A stretch of DNA of 64,000 bases from SKKY01 sp965228015 (GTDB lineage: Bacteria > Bacillota > Peptococcia > Peptococcales > SKKY01), in assembly GCA_965228015.1 (NCBI GenBank), contig OZ245787.1:992001-1056000 (forward strand). The letters run 5' to 3'. The notes beneath the pieces are model-generated. The model ran no database searches and had not been told where the DNA came from. It saw nothing but the letters and a program-made list of their open reading frames with translations. Positions within the stretch are counted from its first letter, which is position 1. Every line of letters begins with the position of its first letter. Below, one piece after another: positions 55,888 through 64,000 of the stretch. Both the position numbers and the translations under genes were made by a program.

Positions 55888-58377
55888 TTACCTCCCGTTA
55901 TATTCCTTAAGGAAACTCAAGGCATCATCTTCATCAAGAGGTCGACTGATTAAATATCCTTGAATCTTATCACAATTATACTTTTTAAGATATTTTCTTT
56001 GAGTTTCAGTTTCGACTCCTTCAGCAATACTTATATGCTTAAATTTATGGGCAATTAAAACTATATCTCCCGTTATTGCCTTTTCTTCACCCACAATTAA
56101 AAGGTTATCAACAAAATATTTGTCAATTTTTAAGCAGTCTACATCCAACTCCCCTTCTCTGGCCAGAGAGGAATAACCTGTTCCAAAATCATCAATGGCA
56201 ATTTTTACATTATGTTCTTTTAACTCTTCAATTATAATATTTATTTCTTCTAAATTAGCCGCAAAAACCGATTCTGTAATTTCAATACATACATTTGAAG
56301 ATTTTACTCCGGAACTCTTAATCATTTCAATCATATTTGAAACAAAGTCTTCTTTAAGTAATTCAATAACTGAAACATTTATTGAAAGATTTATGTCATC
56401 ATAACCTTCTGTTTCAAGTTTCTTTAAAAAATTCAGGGCAAGGAGAGCAACTTTTTTCCCAATAGGAATAATTAATTTAGTTTTTTCAGCAATTGGAATA
56501 AACTCCAAAGGAGAAATGAGACCAATTTTTTCACTGTTCATTCTGGCCAATGCTTCAAAACCACAAATTTTCTTTGATTTCAAATGTAATATTGGCTGAA
56601 ACTGCAAAAATAATCCGTCTTCAGCTACCTGGGAAGCGATTGCTGATAATTCTCTTATTATTTCTTGCTCCCTGTAATTCTGTGCTTCCATTTTTTCATC
56701 ATAAAAACAAATGCTAAAATCTTTTTCATATAAAACAATAGCTTTTTCAGAAGCAATAAGAATATTTTTTAGCAATCCATCAGCATCTTCTTTATTATCA
56801 GAATCAATTTCAATTACACCAATACCTCCCCCAATTCTCTCTGGAGCAAGGTTTTTCATTAATGTTTGAGAAATTTCTTTGCAAAAAGATTCTAATTCCT
56901 GAGGACTGTTGTATTTTTTTAAATAAAAAACAAATCGGTTTTCATAGGTTTTGTAAAGCTCACACTCTTCCCAGGTATGCCTTTGTAATATTTTAACCAG
57001 GTTTTTTACTACTTCTTGAGTATAGTGGAATCCATAGATGGCAGTTAAAGCTTGCAAATCACTTAAGTTCACTGATATTAATGCTTTTTTACCAGTAAAA
57101 TTTCTACATAAATCTGCTTCCAGAAGATTTTCCAGGAATTTACGGTTCTTTAATCCCGTCCATCTGTCATGTTCATTGCTATATCTCAACTCATTTTCTA
57201 CTTTTTTACGGTCAGAAATATCGAAAACTATTCCTTCAAGAGCCTCAACCTCTCCACTTTCGTTGAAAATTCCCTGACCCATTTCAAGAACCCATTTTTT
57301 CTCTCCACCAGCTGTTTTAATTTCATATTCATAATTCAAGTTTGCTTTTTCAGAAATTACTTTCTTCCATTCTTCCCATAAAATTTCCTGATATTCAGGA
57401 GAAATCAAATCATTATAAGAAAGATCTCTATTATTTAACAAACTTTCAGAAGGGTATCCGGTAAGTTCAAAACAACCCTCGGAAACAAATTCCATGGTCC
57501 ATTCTCGGTCATATTTACATCTATAGGCAAGACCAGGTATATGTGATAATAAAACAGATTTACTTCTTTCACTTTCTATTAGCTCCGCTTCAATTTCTTT
57601 TCTTTTTGTTATATCTTGAACTATCGAAATATGATTAAACTGATTTTCATCGGAAATATCTAGGAGTTTAACAATCATATGGACCCAGACTATTGACCCA
57701 TCGGGTTTTATATATCTTTTATCCATGGCATAACCATTTATTTCCCCAGCCTTTAGTTTTTTATAATCATTCAAATCTTTATCCAAATCTTCAGGATGAG
57801 TTATCGAAGCCCATCCCATTTTCATTAGCTCATTTTTTGTTCTTCCAGTAATTTCTTCAAGAGCTTTATTAATACTTAAATTGGGATTTTTATCCGGGTG
57901 ATTTTCTCCTTGCTGATATGAAATAGCAATCCCAACGGGAACCTGATTAAAAATCGTATCAAAAGTAATATCTTTTTCTTTTATTTTTTGTTCAAGATGG
58001 TATTCCACTAAAAGTAAATCTGAATGAATTTTAATTCTGGCTTTTAATGAATCCATATTTAACGGCTTCCTTATAAAATCAACAGCTCCCAACTGGAGGG
58101 CTTTTATCTCATTCTCCTGCTCATCGTAGTTAGTTAATATTATTACCCGAAGTTTTTGATATTTTTCATCAGAATTAAGAACTTCAAGTACTTGGAAGCC
58201 ATCCATATTCGGCATATTTAAATCAAGTATTACGAGATTTATGCCTATATTTTTATTTAAGCAATCCAAGGCTTCTATTCCATCATTAGCTGTAAAAACT
58301 TCATAACCACTTAACATATTTTTGATAATTAAAGTATCAGTAGCAGAATCATCAACAACAAGAATTTTTATTAACAT
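55888..58377 (-). CDS. REC-PAS-PAS-GGDEF(degenerate)-EAL response regulator
   Basis: 829 residues. The receiver domain (1-125) has VVDDSATDT, phospho-acceptor Asp in VILDLNMPNMDGF, and the Lys in IRKPLNM. Two PAS domains follow (about 140-265 and 270-390). The GGDEF domain (400-560) lacks its signature; YENRF replaces GGDEF, so cyclase activity is unlikely. The EAL domain (575-825) keeps FEALAR, ITESVFAANLEE, DDFGTGYSSL, DCLKIDK and AEGVETE, so it should cleave c-di-GMP. The start at 58377 follows AGGAG. Intact. Confidence 0.93.
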   Translation of the reverse strand: MLIKILVVDDSATDTLIIKNMLSGYEVFTANDGIEALDCLNKNIGINLVILDLNMPNMDGFQVLEVLNSDEKYQKLRVIILTNYDEQENEIKALQLGAVDFIRKPLNMDSLKARIKIHSDLLLVEYHLEQKIKEKDITFDTIFNQVPVGIAISYQQGENHPDKNPNLSINKALEEITGRTKNELMKMGWASITHPEDLDKDLNDYKKLKAGEINGYAMDKRYIKPDGSIVWVHMIVKLLDISDENQFNHISIVQDITKRKEIEAELIESERSKSVLLSHIPGLAYRCKYDREWTMEFVSEGCFELTGYPSESLLNNRDLSYNDLISPEYQEILWEEWKKVISEKANLNYEYEIKTAGGEKKWVLEMGQGIFNESGEVEALEGIVFDISDRKKVENELRYSNEHDRWTGLKNRKFLENLLEADLCRNFTGKKALISVNLSDLQALTAIYGFHYTQEVVKNLVKILQRHTWEECELYKTYENRFVFYLKKYNSPQELESFCKEISQTLMKNLAPERIGGGIGVIEIDSDNKEDADGLLKNILIASEKAIVLYEKDFSICFYDEKMEAQNYREQEIIRELSAIASQVAEDGLFLQFQPILHLKSKKICGFEALARMNSEKIGLISPLEFIPIAEKTKLIIPIGKKVALLALNFLKKLETEGYDDINLSINVSVIELLKEDFVSNMIEMIKSSGVKSSNVCIEITESVFAANLEEINIIIEELKEHNVKIAIDDFGTGYSSLAREGELDVDCLKIDKYFVDNLLIVGEEKAITGDIVLIAHKFKHISIAEGVETETQRKYLKKYNCDKIQGYLISRPLDEDDALSFLKEYNGR

Positions 58378-58468
58378 TAAAAGACTCCTCAAGATTAAAT
58401 TTCTATCTTAAGGATTATAACCAAGTTCAAGGAAAACTATTCATGATTTTTAATATTATTTTGTATTT

Positions 58469-59382
58469 TTAATATTTTTTTATAAATCTGCAGGAATTTT
58501 CCATTGCAATAGTTGCTTCTGGGAACATTGGAGCTAACAATGGGAAACAGCGGAACATGCCTTTTTGAATATTAAGTTCAACTTCAACCCCTTCTTTTTT
58601 AGCTTTTTCCGTAAATCTTACAGAATCATCCAGCAAGGTTTCATTTTCTCCCACATAAATCATAATTGGAGGAAGGCCTGATAAATCTCCAAATAAAGGA
58701 GATGTATATAGATGAGGAGGATCTCCGCTGCCAACGTAATATTTTGTATAGGTTTCATTGGCTCCCTTCGGTGTACAGGGATCAGCACCTGCTTTTGATT
58801 TTATTGACTCTCCTGACAAAGTCATATCCACACAGGGAGAGAAAGCCAAACATCCTGCCGGCATAGGGATTCCGTCATCCTTAATTTTTAACATTGTTCC
58901 TAAGGCAATACCTCCCCCTGCAGAATCTCCGGCGAAAAAAATGTTTACTGGTGAATATCCTATATCAAGGAGCCATTTGTAAATTTTTGCAGAATCATAA
59001 ACTGCTGCTGGTGCAGGATTTTCTGGTGCAAGTCTGTAATCAAAAACAAGAAGGCTAATACCTAGTCTTTTGGCAAAGTTTCCAACAATATTTCTATGGG
59101 ATTTAGCACTTCCCATAACGAAGCCGCCACCATGAAAATATAAGACTATCTTATTTTCCGGAGCATTTTCAACTTTAACCCATTCTGCATAAAAATCCTG
59201 AAAGTCAGCCTGTCCACAAGTAATTCCCTCAATTTTTTTACAAGTTTTTCTGCGGCTTCTTCAGATTCCCTGCGGATTAAGTTTATATCAGAGTTTTCAT
59301 CAATTACTTCTGCTTTTAATTTACCCTTCATCAAATGTCGATACTTTAATATATAATGAAACATTGTTCCTTTAAAACTCAT
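58469..59382 (-). pseudogene. HSL-type alpha/beta-hydrolase esterase, frameshift and lost catalytic His
   Basis: Hormone-sensitive-lipase family esterase of about 304 residues. Rejoined it shows the oxyanion motif YFHGGGFVMG, YRLAPENP and nucleophile motif FFAGDSAGGG. A T7 run at 59233-59239 (A7) is one base short, after KLVKK. The catalytic-His motif expected as GM-x-H-x-F reads GMFRCFPLL, so His is Arg (CGC at about 58550). The start is the ATG at 59382 behind AGGAGTG. It follows the tetR gene by 16 bases. Confidence 0.88.
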
Positions 59383-59398
59383 TTTTATCACTCCTGAA

Positions 59399-59977
59399 TT
59401 AAATTTTTTCCTTGAGAAAAATATTTGCTATAAATCTTTTATCTGGCAAAGGCCTCTTTTCATCCCTGGTATTTCTGAAAATAGTTAAACCGTTTAATGT
59501 ACTCCAAAAAAGTACAGCCAAGTCATAAGAATCACCCTCTATTATTGTTCCCTCTTTTTGACCTTGAACAATAATTTTACTGAGCATCTGATAAGGTAAG
59601 TCTCTTTTATTTTTCAAAGCATCCTTAGCTTCTTGAGGAATTGCTTCAGAACCCATTGCCTGAGCAATCAAACTGCTGGTTTGTCGGTATCTGTCAATTT
59701 CTTCAATTGTTTTGTACATTCCTTCAATAGAATTTAATAGCTTCTCTCTTTCGCAGCAATTTAACGAGGCAATCCCTTTAACAGCCTCATTCATCTTATC
59801 TAATGCATCTTCTATCAAATCAACATATATTTCATTTTTTGATTTGTAATATCTATACAATAAACCTTGAGAAATACCCGCTTCCGTTGCAATATCCTGA
59901 ATCCTTGTTGCAAATAAACCTTTTCTTGAAAATTGATTTAATGCAGCTATTATTATTTTTTCTTTACTTGTTAACAT
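59399..59977 (-). CDS. TetR-family transcriptional regulator
   Basis: 192 residues. The N-terminal HTH is AALNQFSRKGLFATRIQDIA then AGISQGLLYRYYKSKNEIY; the C-terminal ligand domain is of the AcrR type. I chose the ATG at 59977 (MLTSKEK) because GGGAGG lies 6 bases upstream. It probably controls itself and the esterase directly downstream. An AATGAA / TTCATT inverted repeat lies just before the start. Confidence 0.92.
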   Translation of the reverse strand: MLTSKEKIIIAALNQFSRKGLFATRIQDIATEAGISQGLLYRYYKSKNEIYVDLIEDALDKMNEAVKGIASLNCCEREKLLNSIEGMYKTIEEIDRYRQTSSLIAQAMGSEAIPQEAKDALKNKRDLPYQMLSKIIVQGQKEGTIIEGDSYDLAVLFWSTLNGLTIFRNTRDEKRPLPDKRFIANIFLKEKI

Positions 59978-59990
59978 ATTAGCCTCCCTT

Positions 59991-60008
59991 AATGAATAAA
60001 TCTTCATT
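59991..60008. promoter_or_regulatory. Candidate TetR operator
   Basis: The inverted repeat AATGAA-N6-TTCATT lies 13 bases upstream of the tetR start, the usual place for an autoregulatory operator. Confidence 0.5.
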
Positions 60009-60066
60009 CATCTTATGATTAGAAAAAATAGTTGTCAATCAGAACAACTATTTTTTCTAATTTTTT

Positions 60067-60309
60067 TCATTTTGCTAGTTCTTTAAATGCTTCAATGTGT
60101 TTTGTTAAATACTTCGCGGCTGCCTCATTTACCATTTCATCTTGCGAAAAATGCTCTTCAGTTAAAACATTGTAATCTATAATCACATACCTTGGCACAT
60201 TGTTCTTCATTATAACCGCAGCACCACTTTCATCAACCATACGAGCTATTTTAGAAAAGTTTTGGTTCGCTTCAGTAATTGAAACTAAGGTTTTTAAGTC
60301 TACTCTCAT
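60067..60309 (-). CDS. Phd/YefM-type antitoxin
   Basis: 80 residues. MRVDLKTLVSITEANQNFSKI is the Phd/YefM DNA-binding N-terminus, followed by VIMKNNVPRYVIIDYN and a C-terminal toxin-binding helix (AAAKYLTKHIEAFKELAK). No toxin ORF lies next to it on either side. GAGGGGTGT is upstream of the ATG. Confidence 0.85.
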   Translation of the reverse strand: MRVDLKTLVSITEANQNFSKIARMVDESGAAVIMKNNVPRYVIIDYNVLTEEHFSQDEMVNEAAAKYLTKHIEAFKELAK

Positions 60310-60354
60310 ACTTCTACACCCCTCTCTATAAGTAATTATATCACAAAAATAGGA

Positions 60355-61139
60355 TCAATTATACCTACCCCATATATGATTTATGGGCCCTCTTCCTTTT
60401 CCAAGATCTAATATGTTTTTTAAGGCTCCTAATATATACTTTTTTTGCATACTTAATTGATTCCTCTAAACTCATGCCCTTAGCTAATCCTGATGCAATT
60501 ATACTTGAAAGAGTACATCCGATTCCATGAGTATTTGGATTATCTATTCTTTCACCAGTAAACCAGCGATATTTTCCATTTTCATACAAAAGATCATTTA
60601 CATCATTAATGCTGTGTCCGCCTTTACAAAGAACAGACACCCAAATTCATTACTAATAATTTCTGCTGCTTTTATCATGTCTTCATCATTTACTACTGCA
60701 ATACCTGCTAATGCTGAAGCTTCAGGAATGTTGGGAGTCAACAATACTGCTTGAGGAAATAAGAGTTTTTTAAGACTTTCTATCGCATCATCCTTAAGTA
60801 GTATTGAACCACTTGTAGAAACCATTACAGGGTCAGCAACAATATTTTTAGCCTTATAAAACTTTAATTTTTCAGAAATAACTTCAATTAATGGAATAGA
60901 AGAAACCATTCCTATTTTTACTGCATCGGGGAAAATATCTGTAAAAACACTGTCTAATTGCTTTGCTAAAACTCTGGTGTAACTTCCATTATATCTGTGA
61001 CCCCCATGGTATTTTGAGCTGTCAAAGCAGTTATGGCAGTCATGGCATATACACCATTCACAGTTATAGTTTTTATATCTGCCTGAATTCCTGCACCACC
61101 TGAAGAATCACTTCCAGCAATTATTAAACCTGTTTTCAT
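60355..61139 (-). pseudogene. thiD: Hydroxymethylpyrimidine (phosphate) kinase ThiD, three frameshifts
   Basis: Phosphorylates HMP for thiamine synthesis. Segments: GLIIAGSDSSGGAGIQADIK, NGVYAMTAITALTAQNT, VADPVMVSTSG, LLTPNIPEASALAG, LCKGGHSINDVNDLLY, and the ATP/HMP anion hole NTHGIGCTLSS. Three one-base indels break it: 60968-60971, about 60636, and a T7 run at 60440-60446. The start at 61139 lies inside the end of the HAD gene, behind GGAGGGG. Last gene of the thi operon. Confidence 0.92.
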
Positions 61140-61776
61140 TAATGTCCCCTCCAAAACTTCTCAAATAAAAATCACTAATGTTCTTAATCTCTTCCTGTTT
61201 ATCAGAACTTGATTTATCGTATACTCCAACTGTAATAAAGCCTGCACCTTTGGCTGTTTTTAGTGCGTATAAAGCATCTTCAAAAACCAAACTTTCCTTT
61301 GGATTTGTTCCCATATATTCTGCTGCTTTTAAAAATATCTCCGATTTTTCCTTAATAGTTTTTTCTTCAGTACAAGTAAATATTTTCTCGAAGTATTCAA
61401 TAAGACCAAGTTTTTTTAGTGCTTTTTCTGCAACATCTCTGTCACTTGAAGTAGCTGCAACAATTTTTATACCTGATTCTTTTAATTCTTTAAGAAATGC
61501 CTCGGCACCATCTTTAACTTTTACATAATCACTGTAAAGATTTTTTACAACAGTATTTACATCAGAAATAATCATGCTGATATCCATATCTAAAGAACAT
61601 TTTTCTTTTAAATACTCTACTCCCTCTGTCATGCTTAAGGGTTCTAAATCCTTATTGTTACTTTCATCTGCCACTTTGCCATTATTGTTCAAAAAGGTTA
61701 CCAGTGCTTTATCCCATACTTCCATGGAATCCAAAATAGTTCCATCTAAGTCAAATATTGCTCCTTTAATTTTCAT
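61108..61776 (-). CDS. HAD-superfamily phosphatase in thiamine operon
   Basis: 222 residues, HAD subfamily IA. Motif I is AIFDLDGTILDSMEVW, motif II is VAATSSDRD, and motif III/IV is VFEDALYALKTAKGAGF. It resembles beta-phosphoglucomutase-like phosphatases. Its ATG overlaps the thiE stop (ATGA) and its end overlaps the thiD start, so a role in removing phosphate from thiamine intermediates is possible but inferred. It is one of two intact genes in the operon. Confidence 0.85.
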   Translation of the reverse strand: MKIKGAIFDLDGTILDSMEVWDKALVTFLNNNGKVADESNNKDLEPLSMTEGVEYLKEKCSLDMDISMIISDVNTVVKNLYSDYVKVKDGAEAFLKELKESGIKIVAATSSDRDVAEKALKKLGLIEYFEKIFTCTEEKTIKEKSEIFLKAAEYMGTNPKESLVFEDALYALKTAKGAGFITVGVYDKSSSDKQEEIKNISDFYLRSFGGDINENRFNNCWK

Positions 61777-62479
61777 TTTTCTAACCTGTCAGCTTTCCAT
61801 GCATTTACTAATTCTAAAGCTGCAATATATGGATTTTCTGCCTCCGTTACTGCCGTGACAACAAAATAGCCAGCAACTCCTATTTTGCCAGTTCAGGAAT
61901 GTCAGGAAGTTTTACCCCTCCCCCGGCAACAACAGGCAAAGGACTAATTTTTGCTAACTCGGTTAGTTCCTCAAAGCTTCTGGTTAATACCTTCCCTTCT
62001 ACATCCATTCCGCAATCAAGTTTTGTACTTGTTTCATGTAAAGGACCTGCCCCAAAGTAATCTATTTGAGATATATCCGCGTTTTTCACATAATCTATTA
62101 AGTCGTGAGTTCTTGCAGAAAGGCCGATAATTGAATCTTCCCCTAAATATTTTCTGCACACAGATACTGGAATATCAGTTTGACCAACATGAATTCCATC
62201 TACTTTTACTCCCATTTCTTTTACAGCAAGAACTACATCCAGACGATCATTAACTAATAAAGTCACTGAATCTGACTTGCCTAACTCTGAAATTACCTTT
62301 TCAGCTTTTACTGTAAGATTAATAAGTTCAAGTGCAGAGGCCGTCTTGGAGCGTATTTGAACACAAGTAAATCCCGCATCAACTGCTTTCTTAATTACTT
62401 CCGCTACTGAATGACCTTTTGTATTTTCCGGGCCAATAACAAGATATGAGGATATATCCAGCTTATTTCTCATACTCAT
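61773..62479 (-). pseudogene. thiE: Thiamine-phosphate synthase ThiE, frameshifted near C-terminus
   Basis: Joins HMP-PP and thiazole phosphate. Segments: AGFTCVQIRSKTAS, VNDRLDVVLA, VDGIHVGQTDIPV, IGLSARTH, DYFGAGPLHETSTK and the glycine motif PLPVVAGGGV. A 4-base run at 61883-61886 is one short, stopping translation after PELAK; the next frame gives IGVAGYFVVTAVTEAEN and ends at 61773 in an ATGA overlap with the HAD gene. The start overlaps the stop of the upstream gene. Confidence 0.93.
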
Positions 62480-62781
62480 TTTTGGCCTCCTAAAATTTCA
62501 TCTATTTTTTTAACTTTTTCATTCATCATATTTGTAAAGCCAGGGCGGATATCTGCTTTAAGTACAACTTCGGTTCGGATTCCCTTATTTACCAGAACAA
62601 AAGTTGCATCTTTAACTACTTTCATTACTTCATCCCATTCACCTTCAATTTCTGTAAACATTGATGTAGTTTTATATGGAAGCCCTGAATCTCTTATTAC
62701 TTTAACTACTTCTCCCACTTCTTTTGCCAATTCATCCCCAACACCAAAGGGTGCTATTGCTACTGCTATTAAAGTGTTCAT
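62476..62781 (-). CDS. Thiamine-binding protein, MTH1187/YkoF-type (DUF77)
   Basis: 101 residues, ferredoxin-like Thiamine_BP fold: VAIAPFGVGDELAKEVGEVV, GLPYKTTSMFTEIEG, and the C-terminal helix. Known relatives bind HMP or thiamine. Its position between thiM and thiE supports a role in thiamine salvage. Its TGA overlaps the thiE ATG. Intact. Confidence 0.88.
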   Translation of the reverse strand: MNTLIAVAIAPFGVGDELAKEVGEVVKVIRDSGLPYKTTSMFTEIEGEWDEVMKVVKDATFVLVNKGIRTEVVLKADIRPGFTNMMNEKVKKIDEILGGQK

Positions 62782-62784
62782 AAA

Positions 62785-63620
62785 TTATACCTCCTCTATT
62801 TCAAATGGATTGTTTGCTATATCCTCACCTGTTGCTTTATATAGTTCATCTAAAAAATGTGCCTGAAAACTTCCTGGAGCATTTGTTTTTTCTGCGGCCC
62901 TTTTCCCTGCCAAATTATATACACCTGTTCCAGTTAAAGCCGCAATAAATGGAGATGATGCAGTAAAATAAACTACTATTACTTCTCCAAGGGAGCAGCC
63001 TGATCCTGTAATTTTTTCCATAAAATGAGATCCACCATGGGAATAGGCCAAAATTTTTCCATCTGTAACTAAATCGGTTTCTCCGGAAACTGCCACTGCT
63101 CCACCAGTCCATTTTGCCAGAGCGACAGCTGCACCTTTAGCTTTAAAAACTTCATCTGTGGAATCCACACCTCTAACCTTTGATTCTCCACTGCTACCTT
63201 CCAGACCCCACAAGCCTGCCAGAGCAATTATCTCAGAAGCATTGCCACGTATAACACTTGGCTTGTATTCTTTGAAATTCAGCAACAACTTAGTCCTTAA
63301 AGATCCTATTCCTATCGCCACAGGATCCAACACCCAGGGTTTTTGATTGTAAAAAGTGCCTTGGCTGTTAAGGGCAATGTTTCTTCATAGATCGGGAAAA
63401 GAGTGCCAACATTAATATATGTTGCACCACCAGCAAGTGCCAGGAATTCTTCTTCATCAGGAAGGTAGACCATTGCAGCAGAGCCCCCTGCAGCAAGCTG
63501 AGCATTTGCAACAAAATTAATTGTTACTGTATTGGTAATGGACCCTGCCATAGGATTTGTCTCTTTTACTATTTTTACTGTTTCAATAATTTGCTTTTTT
63601 ATATTCTCATGGTTTAACAT
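62785..63620 (-). pseudogene. thiM: Hydroxyethylthiazole kinase ThiM, frameshifted
   Basis: Salvages thiazole for thiamine synthesis. The N-terminal 90 residues include NTVTINFVANAQLAAGGSAAM. A 5-base A run at 63351-63355 (T5 in the gene) is one short; one more base gives LFYNQKPWVLDPVAIGIG, leading into the rest with VRGVDSTDE and the GSGCSLGEV catalytic-Cys motif. It is first in the thi operon behind a TPP riboswitch. Confidence 0.93.
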
Positions 63621-63651
63621 TTATCAATCTCCCTCTCAATATATTTTTATA

Positions 63652-63684
63652 CAAAAAAATGCCCGCTGAATTAGGCAGGCATTT
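63652..63684 (-). terminator. Terminator of the TPP riboswitch
   Basis: On the minus strand AATGCCTGCC / GCGGGCATT forms a hairpin followed by T7, between the aptamer and thiM. Confidence 0.88.
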
Positions 63685-63699
63685 GCTTTAAATTATATG

Positions 63700-63774
63700 C
63701 TCCCTACGCCAGTATTAACTAACAGGTTCTAAGGGTCAGGTTTTACCTTCTCAACTCTTTTGAGTCCCCCCGCA
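63700..63774 (-). promoter_or_regulatory. TPP riboswitch (THI element)
   Basis: The minus strand shows GCGGGGGGACTC, an arm, then CTGACCC, GAACCTG and ACTGGCGTAGGGA, the conserved TPP aptamer parts. It should turn off thiM-(DUF77)-thiE-HAD-thiD when TPP is abundant. Confidence 0.95.
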
Positions 63775-63826
63775 TTACTTTTTATTTTATTATACATTAA
63801 TTATTGAACAATTGAATAATATAATC

Positions 63827-64000
63827 TTATCTTTCATTTATTATTCTAACAACTTTTACTTTATCATTTTCCACCCTATAGAAAACATAATTTTTTTCTA
63901 TAAATATATACCGGTAATCTGTTGAAACATCTATTAAGTTCCCAAGGTTTACTCCTGAAAAAGGAAAAAGTTCCAATACTTTTATATCTTTTATTATTTT
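63827..64000 (-). CDS. ParE/RelE-like toxin, C-terminal part, runs off right edge
   Basis: The last 57 codons are open to the window end. The pattern LELFPFSGVNLGNLIDVST, then YRYIFIEKNYVFYRVENDKV and KVVRIINER, matches RelE/ParE-superfamily toxins (a core beta-sheet ending in Arg). Its antitoxin, if paired, would lie upstream beyond 64000. The Phd-type antitoxin at 60067 is too distant to be its operon partner. Confidence 0.75.
   Translation of the reverse strand, partial: KIIKDIKVLELFPFSGVNLGNLIDVSTDYRYIFIEKNYVFYRVENDKVKVVRIINER

Noticed and set aside
1..64000. General reassignment of TGA to Trp or of TAG/TAA to Gln
   Set aside because: ribE, thiE and the DUF77 gene end at TGA and many intact genes end at TAA or TAG at the expected length, so a genome-wide code change is not supported.
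1..64000. Prophage, plasmid origin or defence island
   Set aside because: No integrase, capsid, terminase, replication initiator, restriction or Cas genes were recognised; the accessory content is IS elements and decayed chromosomal genes.

Overview
This 64 kb window is AT-rich bacterial DNA from a low-GC Bacillota lineage, probably an anaerobic clostridial or Halanaerobium-like organism (inferred). The reasons are gene order (infC-rpmI-rplT, then a TrmH-family methylase, pheS-pheT and a U32 peptidase), a T-box, an L20 leader, FMN, TPP, cobalamin and c-di-GMP-I riboswitches, an SLH surface protein and AGGAGG-type ribosome binding sites. No rRNA or tRNA gene was seen, and the species cannot be named from this sequence.

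Layout: 0-2.4 kb, U32 RNA-hydroxylation protein (runs off the left edge). 2.4-7.7 kb, pheT, pheS, a T-box leader, a TrmH/SpoU methylase and an SDR. 7.8-10.4 kb, an IS3-family and an ISL3-family element inserted between the SDR and rplT. 10.4-11.75 kb, rplT-rpmI-infC with its leader. 11.8-13.3 kb, ISLre2 copy A. 13.3-20.8 kb, accessory and RNA-modification genes, many broken. 20.9-25.1 kb, ychF and a cobalamin-riboswitch cobalt transporter (cbiQOMN), mostly broken. 25.1-26.7 kb, ISLre2 copy B. 26.7-29.9 kb, a DUF2889 protein, cinA and ISL3 copy 2. 29.9-34.5 kb, a branched-chain amino acid ABC transporter. 34.6-43 kb, AI-2E-type permease, folE-P-B-K, psd and an FMN-riboswitch ribDEBAH operon, all intact. 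43-48.7 kb, broken MBL and AbrB genes, a lipoprotein, a flavoprotein and an SLH/Big surface protein. 48.7-55.1 kb, ISL3 copy 3, a c-di-GMP-riboswitch chemoreceptor with two stop codons, and a nest of ISLre2 copy C and IS3 copy 2. 55.1-60.3 kb, truncated GNAT, membrane protein, REC-PAS-PAS-GGDEF-EAL protein, broken esterase, TetR and an antitoxin. 60.35-63.8 kb, a TPP-riboswitch thiamine salvage operon with three broken enzymes. The right edge cuts a ParE/RelE-like toxin.

The dominant theme is uneven gene decay. Eighteen non-mobile genes carry single-base indels in A/T or G runs, stop codons at expected Gln positions, or probable ATG-to-ATA start losses, and a nineteenth is truncated by an IS. 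Translation, folate, riboflavin and leucine-uptake genes are clean, including one stretch of about 16 kb with no lesion in a chromosomal gene. Eight insertion sequences of three families lie among them. This clustering favours real relaxed selection and IS proliferation over uniform sequencing error, but several lesions are homopolymer indels, so read-level checking would be decisive.

Striking local structures: two ISLre2 copies each sit exactly 16 bp upstream of a TTGACA -35 box. All three ISL3 copies lie at the ends of minus-strand transcription units and present their own terminator to them, one having split an existing terminator hairpin. A 22-bp-arm palindromic terminator sits inside two convergent genes and gives both proteins the same tail, IKIEYLN.
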